Assembly: GCA_030152125.1 (NCBI GenBank)
Contig: JASLIR010000031.1
Location: 1-6,984 of the forward strand
DNA from: Alkanindiges sp.
GTDB lineage: Bacteria > Pseudomonadota > Gammaproteobacteria > Pseudomonadales > Moraxellaceae
DNA length: 6,984 nt
Direction: 5' to 3'
Of the stretch, positions 1-5,424 are shown in pieces. The position numbers and the translations under genes were made by a program. The first letter of the stretch is position 1, and every line of letters begins with the position of its first letter. The notes under the pieces are model-generated. The model had not been told where the DNA came from. It saw nothing but the letters and a program-made list of their open reading frames with translations, and ran no database searches.

Positions 1-384
1 GGGGGAGGCTGCCGAAGCGCCGGGTACAAAACGGGTCAGTACGTTGGAGGCAGAGCTGCCGCTGCCGGTGTCGGTAATGGTGTTGCCGCTGATGGCGGTA
101 ACGGTTGCAGCGACGTTCTGAATTTTTTCTTCCCGGCGCTGTGCGGTAACCACCACGGCATCCAGTTGCTGTACCGGACCAATGTCGCTGTCAGCCTGTG
201 CGGTGGTTGAGTTGACTGTGCCAGCAACCTGGCTGCTGGTATCTGCTGTGCTGTTAATCTGCTGCGCTGTTGCAGCAGGGTCAGCAAATGCAGTTTGTGC
301 TGCCAGTAATAATAAGCCCGCCCCGTTTAGCACGCCAAAGGCATGCCCAATTGCAATAGCCAGTGGCCGCTTGCGTATGTTCAT
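1..384 (-). CDS. TonB-dependent outer-membrane receptor, N-terminal part (runs off left edge)
   Basis: The first 128 codons of an outer-membrane receptor are present; the plug remainder and beta-barrel lie beyond the edge. The protein opens with a signal peptide: basic MNIRKR, a hydrophobic stretch to about residue 29, and a likely signal peptidase I site after AFA (residues 32-34). A Gln/Ser/Thr/Ala-rich linker (35-73) follows, then a TonB-box-like segment DAVVVTA (75-81) and the plug start QRREEKIQNVAATVTAISG (82-100), typical of TonB-dependent receptors. Such receptors import large or scarce substrates using TonB/ExbBD energy. I chose the ATG at 384 over the in-frame ATG at 393 because a GGGA lies 8 nt upstream of the former, while GGG abuts the latter. 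A sigma-54 promoter sits about 50 bp upstream. The divergent sulfur operon suggests an organosulfur ligand, but this is inference; a siderophore receptor is the alternative. Confidence 0.9.
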   Translation of the reverse strand, partial: MNIRKRPLAIAIGHAFGVLNGAGLLLLAAQTAFADPAATAQQINSTADTSSQVAGTVNSTTAQADSDIGPVQQLDAVVVTAQRREEKIQNVAATVTAISGNTITDTGSGSSASNVLTRFVPGASAASP

Positions 385-446
385 AAAATGCATCCCAAAA
401 ATTAAAAACAGCAATAACGCCAACATATGGCAAGTGCGGGAGGCAG

Positions 447-462
447 AGCAGAACTTGTGCCA
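447..462 (-). promoter_or_regulatory. Sigma-54 (-24/-12) promoter for the TonB-dependent receptor
   Basis: On the minus strand the sequence TGGCACAAGTTCTGCT matches the RpoN consensus TGGCACGN4TTGCW, with the GG and GC doublets separated by exactly 10 nt. The differences are A for G after TGGCAC and C for the first T of the -12 element. Placing the -12 at position 448 predicts a transcript start near 436, leaving a 5' leader of about 50 nt before the ATG at 384. RpoN promoters need an AAA+ enhancer-binding activator; none is encoded in the window. Confidence 0.72.
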
Positions 463-484
463 AATTGTTATTTTTGTGAAAAAA

Positions 485-513
485 ATTATAAAATACAGTT
501 AATTAATTCTAAA
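485..513 (-). promoter_or_regulatory. Possible sigma-70-type promoter for the receptor gene
   Basis: On the minus strand a perfect TATAAT (485-490) lies 17 nt downstream of TTTAGA (508-513), a 4/6 match to the -35 consensus. It would start transcription about 40 bp upstream of the RpoN start and could provide a basal level. The region is very AT-rich, so such matches arise easily by chance. Confidence 0.25.
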
Positions 514-574
514 TAAGCCTCAGGCATGTAGCTGGGGCGGGCAGGGTGCAGGTCAGCAGTCTGGTGAAAACTGT

Positions 575-582
575 ACAGCTGT
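575..582. promoter_or_regulatory. Candidate activator palindrome ACAGCTGT (receptor side)
   Basis: This perfect 8-bp palindrome is centred about 143 bp upstream of the predicted sigma-54 start of the receptor gene. The same 8-mer occurs at 796-803, about 135 bp upstream of the opposite sigma-54 start. The repeated sequence and matched spacing suggest an enhancer site shared by both promoters; the flanks are not conserved, so this is tentative. Confidence 0.3.
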
Positions 583-634
583 TTGTTGCATTGGAAGCAG
601 CGACCGTACTGCTTATGTTTCTGTGACACTGTGT

Positions 635-653
635 TTTATAAGGCTTTATAAGG
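635..653. repeat. Tandem TTTATAAGG direct repeat, 10-bp period
   Basis: Two exact copies of the 9-mer TTTATAAGG start at 635 and 645, so they fall on the same face of the DNA helix. Phased short repeats of this kind can bind a regulator cooperatively. No regulator is assigned. Confidence 0.5.
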
Positions 654-794
654 TTGGCGTGCCACGGCATTGTCAGGCCGCTTTGCATCAGCGGTTGCAG
701 ATAGTTTTTAGGAAGGTTTGCAGGGTAGCTGGTTTTTGCGCAGCACAATTGTTTGTTTTTTTGCTGCCAGCGCTGCATGGCTAACAATCTGCCG

Positions 795-804
795 GACAGC
801 TGTC
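795..804. promoter_or_regulatory. Candidate activator palindrome GACAGCTGTC (operon side)
   Basis: This perfect 10-bp palindrome contains the same ACAGCTGT core as positions 575-582. Its centre is about 135 bp upstream of the predicted start of the rightward sigma-54 promoter, a usual distance for an enhancer-binding protein site. Confidence 0.33.
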
Positions 805-818
805 AAAATTCGCTAAAG

Positions 819-853
819 TATGTTTTTTATAAAACTAATCAAATAAAAACATA
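819..853. repeat. AT-rich imperfect inverted repeat
   Basis: The left arm TATGTTTTTTAT (819-830) and right arm ATAAAAACATA (843-853) are inverted copies differing by one extra T, around a 12-nt AT-rich centre. The element lies between the candidate enhancer palindrome and the rightward RpoN promoter, where bent or IHF-bound DNA is common. I see only a partial IHF-like match (AATCAA at 837-842 without the downstream TTR), so a role in looping is a guess. Confidence 0.35.
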
Positions 854-908
854 TGCTTATATTTTTAACGTTGACATAAGAATTGCCAATCGTCCGGTTT
901 TTTTCGGC

Positions 909-924
909 TGGCATGGCCCTTGCT
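909..924 (+). promoter_or_regulatory. Sigma-54 (-24/-12) promoter for the desulfurization/yej operon
   Basis: TGGCATGGCCCTTGCT matches the RpoN consensus TGGCAYGN4TTGCW at every defined position, with GG and GC 10 nt apart. With the -12 C at 923, transcription should begin near 935, giving a leader of about 33 nt to the ATG at 968. The ribosome binding site AGGA (957-960) falls inside that leader. Transcription would depend on an AAA+ activator not found in this window. Confidence 0.82.
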
Positions 925-967
925 CCCTTAGCCGCATTCCCAGTAACAATCTCAACAGGATTGAGCC

Positions 968-2041
968 ATGTCTGCAAATACACCAAATAATGAACCGGTA
1001 AAACTTTATTACACCCGTTGCGGTGCTGCTACGGCATCTGCACTGGCCATTCGGAAAGACTGGCTGCAAGCCGAGTTTGCCCAGCCGGGTACCGAGCTGC
1101 TGTCCTTGCGTGACTCTGACAGTCTGGATGTGCGCAATTCGCATTATCACCATAAGCAAACCGGCATGTTCCGTGAAGGTGGCAACATTCCGCCAATCTG
1201 GGCCAGAGGCAGTGGTCAGGATACCGTGGTGGTGGGTATTACCTGGCTGGACGAATATCAGGGCGTGCTGACCCTTGCAGATAGCACTATTAAAACAGTT
1301 GCTGACTTAAAGGGTAAGCGCCTTGGCATTCCATTACATAAAAATGCAGTGATCGACTTTCAGCGCGGTGCGGCACAGCATGGTTTTGTAACTGCGCTGG
1401 GGCAGGCCGGGCTAACTGCGGAAGATGCGATTTTTGTGGATATTGATGCACCCAGCTATGACGTACAGGACGGCCCACGCCGTATTCCCAGTGAGGCAAG
1501 CCGCCGCGATGTCACCCTGGAAGCACTGGAAAACGGCACTGTCGATGCAGTATTTATCCGGTTTGCCCGTGGTGTACGTACCGCGCGTGACCCGCGTTTC
1601 CATGAAGTGATTAACATCAATACCCTGCAAGACCCTTTACTGCGCGTCAATAACGGCACACCACGTCCGGTGACGGTTGATCGTGCTTTTTTAAATAAGC
1701 ACCCTGAAGTTGTGGTGCGTTATTTGACCGTGTTGTTGCGCACTGCGGCATGGGCTGCGCAAAACCCGCAGGAAGTATTGTCCCTGCTGGCACCGGAAGA
1801 CGGTGGTGGTACAACGGATGAAGTACTGGCTTCACATGGCAGTAATGTTCACCTGTCTTTCACGCCAAAGCTGACGCCTGAATATGTTGATGGCCTGCAA
1901 ACCCAGAAAAACTTCCTGCGTGACTGGGGCTACCTGCAACAGGACTTTGATGTGCGCGACTGGATTGATGCTGGCCCACTGGCCGAAGCAGAAAAGCGCT
2001 TTGCTGCCGAGCAGGCAGAAGCTAATAGCAGCGCTGCCTAA
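968..2041 (+). CDS. DszB-like sulfinate desulfinase (TauA/SsuA-like fold, cytoplasmic)
   Basis: A 357-residue protein close in length to DszB, the 2'-hydroxybiphenyl-2-sulfinate desulfinase of the 4S pathway (365 aa). Recalled DszB catalytic residues have counterparts: Cys27 with Cys18 in YYTRCGAA, His60 with His59, and Arg70 with Arg69. The stretch REGGNIPP (69-76) mirrors the DszB motif RxGGxIPP, and the His-to-Arg spacing is 10 in both. The body resembles type 2 periplasmic-binding-protein folds (for example VADLKGKRLGIP, about residues 111-122). There is no signal peptide, which argues for a cytoplasmic enzyme rather than an ABC binding protein. The family reaction is hydrolysis of an organic sulfinate to sulfite and a desulfinated product. 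The ATG is preceded by AGGA at 7 nt. It is the first gene after a sigma-54 promoter. A TauA/SsuA-like solute-binding protein lacking export is the alternative; the actual substrate is unknown. Confidence 0.78.
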   Translation: MSANTPNNEPVKLYYTRCGAATASALAIRKDWLQAEFAQPGTELLSLRDSDSLDVRNSHYHHKQTGMFREGGNIPPIWARGSGQDTVVVGITWLDEYQGVLTLADSTIKTVADLKGKRLGIPLHKNAVIDFQRGAAQHGFVTALGQAGLTAEDAIFVDIDAPSYDVQDGPRRIPSEASRRDVTLEALENGTVDAVFIRFARGVRTARDPRFHEVININTLQDPLLRVNNGTPRPVTVDRAFLNKHPEVVVRYLTVLLRTAAWAAQNPQEVLSLLAPEDGGGTTDEVLASHGSNVHLSFTPKLTPEYVDGLQTQKNFLRDWGYLQQDFDVRDWIDAGPLAEAEKRFAAEQAEANSSAA

Positions 2042-2100
2042 TGCAAAGGGGTGACTGCTGCCAGAGCCGCCATTCCGTATGTGTGGATTCCACCATTTAA
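2041..2100 (+). CDS. Possible 19-codon cysteine-containing small ORF
   Basis: An ATG overlaps the upstream stop codon as TAATG, an arrangement that permits translational re-initiation. The ORF begins MQRGDCC and carries three cysteines in 19 residues, two adjacent, then ends at TAA 2098-2100. It sits in the 106-nt gap before the aldolase-like gene of a presumed sulfur-scavenging operon, where a Cys-codon leader could sense cysteine supply. There is no clear Shine-Dalgarno sequence and no obvious terminator after it; a short GTGG/CCAC hairpin (2083-2093) lies at its end. Chance is a real possibility. Confidence 0.2.
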   Translation: MQRGDCCQSRHSVCVDSTI

Positions 2101-2147
2101 CCATGTATTTACCTATTTAAGTATCTAACAATTTTCAGGGGAACATT

Positions 2148-2867
2148 ATGTCCGTCCAATTTTCCGAAGCCGAATTGCTGGCTTATATCGAACAAGCTAA
2201 ATCCGATGCAGTTCATGCCTTTGAAACCCTGCGTCAAAACGGCACGCTGTCAGCCAGCCTGACCTTTCATATAACGCATCGCATTGCAGAGACAGATCAC
2301 CTGCTGCACATCCGTTTCCCGGGTGGATTAGCGCGTGACCAGAGCCCTAAAGTAAGCCTGAGCAGCTTTGCTGAAGCGCCAAACTCCATTCTGCAAGAAA
2401 CACGTTTAAATGCAGACACCGCCATTCATGTGCATACCGCATGGCTTTCCGCATGGTCACTGGCGCATAAAAGTTTCCCTATCCTGTATGTGGCTGCAGC
2501 ACGCCATTTGCTGGCGCGCGAAATTCCCAACCATCTTGACCGTACCCGCAGTGTGCTCGACATCATTGGCGAACGCCTTGACCAGCATCCTGAGCTGGCA
2601 CCGGTCCCTGCCTTACTGGAATCCAACGGCGGGGTGAATTTCTGGGGTAAAGGCATTCTCAAGACGGCTGAACTGATTCTGTTTGTTGAAGAAGGTGCGC
2701 GTTTCCAGGCCATTGCCGAGCAGCTTGGCGGTGCCAAGGTGTATACCCCTGGCGCACTGGAATTACAGTGGAAACGTACCGGACTACTGGAAAAATCCAA
2801 AGACTATAACGGTGTATACCTGCAGCAGGATCTGGTACAGGCCGCGCCTGTGGCAGAGCCTGCATAA
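2148..2867 (+). CDS. Class II aldolase/adducin-fold protein with altered metal site
   Basis: A 239-residue soluble protein resembling the class II (zinc-dependent) aldolase/adducin family, such as FucA and AraD. The hallmark HxH metal pair appears as H94 and H96 in AIHVHTAW, followed by the helix SAWSLAHKSFPILYVAA. The later core ALLESNGGVNFWGKGI (155-170) corresponds to the family's LLxNHGxxxxG motif and leads into the helix KTAELILFVEEGARFQAIA (172-190). The third metal-ligand His appears replaced by Asn160. A catalytic Glu equivalent may be Glu76, but that alignment is uncertain. Family members cleave or isomerise sugar phosphates or related hydroxy-carbonyls; the role here is unknown, perhaps handling the carbon skeleton after sulfur removal. 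The ATG has a strong site AGGGGA (2137-2142) 5 nt upstream. It lies between the desulfinase and monooxygenase genes and is probably cotranscribed. Confidence 0.68.
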   Translation: MSVQFSEAELLAYIEQAKSDAVHAFETLRQNGTLSASLTFHITHRIAETDHLLHIRFPGGLARDQSPKVSLSSFAEAPNSILQETRLNADTAIHVHTAWLSAWSLAHKSFPILYVAAARHLLAREIPNHLDRTRSVLDIIGERLDQHPELAPVPALLESNGGVNFWGKGILKTAELILFVEEGARFQAIAEQLGGAKVYTPGALELQWKRTGLLEKSKDYNGVYLQQDLVQAAPVAEPA

Positions 2868-2877
2868 GTCATCCAGC

Positions 2878-2901
2878 AGGGCCGGGCTAGTGTCCGGCCT
2901 T
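2878..2901 (+). terminator. Weak intra-operon hairpin (attenuator-like)
   Basis: GGCCGG (2880-2885) pairs with CCGGCC (2894-2899); G-U and A-U pairs extend the stem to 9 bp around the 6-nt loop CTAGTG. Only four T residues follow (2906-2909), after CAGC, so this is a poor intrinsic terminator. In a gap inside an operon it may instead cause partial termination or protect an mRNA end. Confidence 0.35.
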
Positions 2902-2926
2902 CAGCTTTTATACGGAATTTTTAGAA

Positions 2927-2975
2927 AGCAGCTTTTCCTGCGAGCAGCTTTCTTTTGAGAGCAACTTTTTTTGAG
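2927..2975 (+). repeat. Three imperfect tandem 16-17 bp repeats upstream of the monooxygenase
   Basis: Units begin at 2927 (AGCAGCTTTTCCTGCG), 2943 (AGCAGCTTTCTTTTGAG) and 2960 (AGCAACTTTTTTTGAG). They end in the Shine-Dalgarno region of the following gene. AGAAAGC (2923-2929) can also pair with GCTTTCT (2947-2953), giving a hairpin followed by TTT. Slippage-type duplication is likely; a regulatory role is possible but not shown. Confidence 0.55.
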
Positions 2976-2977
2976 AG
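2973..2977 (+). promoter_or_regulatory. Ribosome binding site deciding the GTG start at 2985
   Basis: GAGAG ends 7 nt before the GTG at 2985. This supports that start over the in-frame TTG at 2955, which has only weak purine context and would add ten residues not expected before the family's N-terminal strand. Confidence 0.55.
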
Positions 2978-2984
2978 AAATATT

Positions 2985-4334
2985 GTGAGCGGCAAAAATC
3001 GGCGACTGGTGCTTAATGTCTTTTTTCAGCGTTTTGGTCACCATCTGGCGGCCTGGCGTCATCCCAGTTCAACCGGTAACGGGCGGCCTGACCTGAACTG
3101 GTGGATCAATGCTGCGAAACTGGCCGAGCAGGCCAAATTTGATACCTTCTTTGTTGCTGATTTTATTGGCCGCTCCGGCGAAATCACGCCACAGACTGGC
3201 CGCAGTGGCATGAGTTACCAGTTTGAGCCGTTTACCTTATTGTCAGCGATTGCCACCCATACCAAGCATATTGGGCTGGTTGCAACCGTCAACGTCAATT
3301 ATGAACAACCGTATGGCATTGCGCGCAAATTCACCTCGCTGGATCATATCAGTGGTGGGCGTGCCGGCTGGAACATTGTGTCCTCCTATTCCGACCATAC
3401 CGCCAGAAACTTTGGACTGGTGGATAACCGCGCGCATGGCGAGCGTTATGAGCGGGCAGCGGAATACGTCAAGCTGACCAAGCAACTATGGGACAGTTAT
3501 GACGATGATGCCTTTGATCATCCAGACCGTCAGGCCGGGATATTTTATGACCCGGTGCATGCGCATCCGGTCGATTTCCACGGCGAGTTTGTTTCTTCGG
3601 AAGGCTTGCTGGATTTCCCGCGTCCCCTCCAGGGCTATCCGGTGCTGGTGCAGGCAGGCAATTCCGACCTGGGCCGCGAGTTCTGTGCCCAGTATGCCGA
3701 AATGAGCTATTGCTCCGCTACCTCTCTGGCCGTGGCGCAGGAATTCTACCGGGATGTAAAAGGCCGCATGGCCAAATATGGCCGTCATGAAGACCAACTG
3801 AAAATTACCCCCGGTTTGTCGGTGGTGGTTGCCGAGTCCGATCAGGAAGCACAGGACAAATTTAATGAGCTACAAAATCTGGTTGACCTCAGTGGCTTCG
3901 AATTTGGTGGCTTTGACCTGTCCAATTATCCACTGGATGAGCCATTGCCAGACCTGCCTTACCAGGCGGGTGAAAATGGCCGCGGGCGCTTCCAGCAACA
4001 ACTGGATCTGGCCCGCCGCGAGAACCTGACCATCCGCCAGCTGATTTTGCGCTTCCGCGTGGCGCGTGGCCATTTGCAGGCAGTCGGTTCGGTAAAAACC
4101 GTGGCGGACACCATTGAACAATGGTTTGTTGAGCGCGGTGCCGACGGTTTTAACGTGGTGCCGCCTTATCTGCCACAAGGCTTTGAGGACTTTACCCGTT
4201 TGGTAGTGCCGGAGTTGCAGCGCCGTGGCTTGTTCCGTACCGAATACACCGGCAAGACCTACCGTGAAAATCTGGGGCTGATACGTCCTGAAAATCCCAA
4301 TACTTCTTCTGTTTCCAAATTGAAGCGAGCCTGA
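2985..4334 (+). CDS. FMN-dependent monooxygenase, DszA/NtaA/SnaA/DmoA family
   Basis: A 449-residue bacterial luciferase-like flavin monooxygenase, close to DszA in length (about 453 aa). Family features in order are the first strand RLVLNVFF (7-14), GHHLAAWRHP (18-27), FDTFFVADF (52-60), EPFTLLSAIATHTKHIGL (81-98), the segment SLDHISGGRAGWNIVSS (118-134), ERYERAAEYVKLTKQLWDS (153-171), and the flavin-phosphate region PVLVQAGNSDLGREFCAQYAE (219-239). These enzymes use reduced FMN supplied by a separate reductase and O2; DszA cleaves a sulfone C-S bond to a sulfinate, DmoA acts on dimethyl sulfide, NtaA and SnaA on C-N substrates. The neighbouring DszB-like gene favours a sulfone or similar organosulfur substrate. 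No flavin reductase is in the window. GTG was chosen for its GAGAG site. The stop lies 6 nt before yejB, suggesting cotranscription. Confidence 0.9.
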   Translation: MSGKNRRLVLNVFFQRFGHHLAAWRHPSSTGNGRPDLNWWINAAKLAEQAKFDTFFVADFIGRSGEITPQTGRSGMSYQFEPFTLLSAIATHTKHIGLVATVNVNYEQPYGIARKFTSLDHISGGRAGWNIVSSYSDHTARNFGLVDNRAHGERYERAAEYVKLTKQLWDSYDDDAFDHPDRQAGIFYDPVHAHPVDFHGEFVSSEGLLDFPRPLQGYPVLVQAGNSDLGREFCAQYAEMSYCSATSLAVAQEFYRDVKGRMAKYGRHEDQLKITPGLSVVVAESDQEAQDKFNELQNLVDLSGFEFGGFDLSNYPLDEPLPDLPYQAGENGRGRFQQQLDLARRENLTIRQLILRFRVARGHLQAVGSVKTVADTIEQWFVERGADGFNVVPPYLPQGFEDFTRLVVPELQRRGLFRTEYTGKTYRENLGLIRPENPNTSSVSKLKRA

Positions 4335-4340
4335 TAGCGC

Positions 4341-5399
4341 ATGTGGATTTATTTGCTTAAACGCCTCTCGCTGATGGTGCCAACCTTGCTCGGCGTTCTT
4401 ACCGTCACTTTTCTGGTGACGCAGTTTGTGCCGGGCGGACCGGTGGAAAGCGCGCTGGCGCAAATCGACAGTGCCAGTGGCAGTGTCAACGGCACCGTGG
4501 CGGCGGGTGGTAGCTGGAATTACAGCGGCCGCCTTGGCATTGACAGTAAACAGGTTGACCAGCTTACTGCCCAATACGGCTTTGATCAGCCCTTGTGGCA
4601 ACGCTATACGCTGATGCTGAAAAACTTCCTGCAATTTGATTTGGGCGACAGTTATTTCCGCAATGAAAGTGTGTGGGAGTTAGTCAAGGAAAAATTGCCG
4701 GTGTCGGTTTCACTCGGCATCTGGACTTTTGTGCTCACTTACCTGATTTCGGTACCGCTGGGTGTGGCCAAAGCCGTGCGCAACGGAACACGGTTTGACC
4801 TGGTGAGCAGCCTGATCATTCTTACCGGTTATGCCGTGCCGGGCTTTGTGCTGGGGGTGGGACTGATTGTTTTATTTGGCGGCGGGTCGTTCTGGGATAT
4901 TTTCCCGCTGCGCGGCCTGGTGTCGGATAACTGGCATGACTTAAGCTGGTCAGCAAAAATTGGCGACTATCTCTGGCATGTCACTTTGCCGGTCACGGCA
5001 TCGGTGGTGAGCACCTTTGCCTTAAAAACCCTGTTCACCAAAAACGCGTTTCTGGAAGAAATCAGCCGCCGCTATGTGCTGACTGCGCGTGCCAAAGGAC
5101 TGTCGGAGCGGCAGGTACTATGGAAGCATATTTTTCGCAATGCGCTGTTGCCTTTGGTGACTGGATTCCCCGGTACGTTCATCGCGGCCTTTTTTACCGG
5201 CAGCCTGTTGATTGAAACCCTGTTCTCACTCGATGGTTTGGGGCTGCTTTCCTATGAATCCATCAACTCACGCGATTATCCGGTCATTCTCGGCACACTG
5301 TATTTTTTCACGCTGATTGGCTTGCTGACCAAGTTGATTGGCGATATTGCCTATGTGCTGGTTGATCCGCGCATCAAGTTCGACGGCCTCGAGAAGTGA
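4341..5399 (+). CDS. yejB: ABC importer inner-membrane permease, YejB type
   Basis: A 352-residue permease of the peptide/opine/nickel class (DppB/OppB superfamily), most like E. coli YejB (364 aa). It opens MWIYLLKRLSLMVPTLLG and carries about six membrane segments (roughly 9-29, 119-141, 155-179, 212-231, 269-291, 314-336) with a long periplasmic loop at 30-115. YejB-specific stretches include GGSFWDIFPLRGLVS (181-195) and DYLWHVTLP (209-217). The EAA-type coupling loop, which contacts the ATPase, spans about 239-271 (TARAKGLSERQVLWKHIFRN). It ends in the typical LVDPRIKF. It begins 6 nt after the monooxygenase stop with little Shine-Dalgarno signal, so translational coupling is likely. E. 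coli YejABEF imports peptide-like cargo such as microcin C; in this operon the cargo may be an organosulfur compound or sulfur-containing peptide (inference). Confidence 0.93.
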   Translation: MWIYLLKRLSLMVPTLLGVLTVTFLVTQFVPGGPVESALAQIDSASGSVNGTVAAGGSWNYSGRLGIDSKQVDQLTAQYGFDQPLWQRYTLMLKNFLQFDLGDSYFRNESVWELVKEKLPVSVSLGIWTFVLTYLISVPLGVAKAVRNGTRFDLVSSLIILTGYAVPGFVLGVGLIVLFGGGSFWDIFPLRGLVSDNWHDLSWSAKIGDYLWHVTLPVTASVVSTFALKTLFTKNAFLEEISRRYVLTARAKGLSERQVLWKHIFRNALLPLVTGFPGTFIAAFFTGSLLIETLFSLDGLGLLSYESINSRDYPVILGTLYFFTLIGLLTKLIGDIAYVLVDPRIKFDGLEK

Positions 5400-5424
5400 A
5401 AGGAAAAATGAACGGAGAAATACA

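Larger units (their letters stand above)
463..908. other. Intergenic control region between divergent sigma-54 promoters
   Basis: About 450 bp separates the two RpoN promoters. Short ORFs exist on both strands, but none has a recognisable product or a convincing ribosome binding site, so I call no gene. The stretch contains two ACAGCTGT palindromes (575-582, 796-803), a tandem TTTATAAGG pair with 10-bp period (635-653), a weak hairpin (676-696), palindromes ACAATTGT (745-752) and CAGCGCTG (768-775), and an AT-rich inverted repeat (819-853). This is what one would expect of an upstream activating and DNA-bending region for enhancer-dependent promoters, but none of the sites matches a regulator motif that I can name. 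Confidence 0.5.

Noticed and set aside
182..502. Plus-strand 106-codon ORF opposite the TonB receptor start
   Set aside because: It is antisense to the receptor's signal peptide and plug region, whose translation is clearly family-like.
676..696. Hairpin CCGCT/AGCGG in the intergenic region as a terminator
   Set aside because: Stem of only 5 Watson-Crick pairs, T-run about 9 nt further on, and no gene on the plus strand to terminate.
509..787. Minus-strand 92-codon ORF in the intergenic region
   Set aside because: No recognisable domain, unusual composition (many Cys and Thr), no clear ribosome binding site, and it covers the putative regulatory elements.
871..899. TTGACA at 871-876 as a sigma-70 -35 box for the rightward operon
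   Set aside because: At 16-18 nt spacing there is no -10-like hexamer (the sequence is GC-rich around CCGG), and a near-perfect sigma-54 promoter lies just downstream.
753..1001. Plus-strand ORF running from the intergenic region into the desulfinase gene
   Set aside because: Non-ATG start, AT-rich low-complexity translation, spans the sigma-54 promoter and overlaps the well-supported gene in another frame.
3870..4634. Minus-strand 254-codon ORF
   Set aside because: Long but antisense to the conserved monooxygenase C-terminus and yejB N-terminus; the translation shows no domain of its own.
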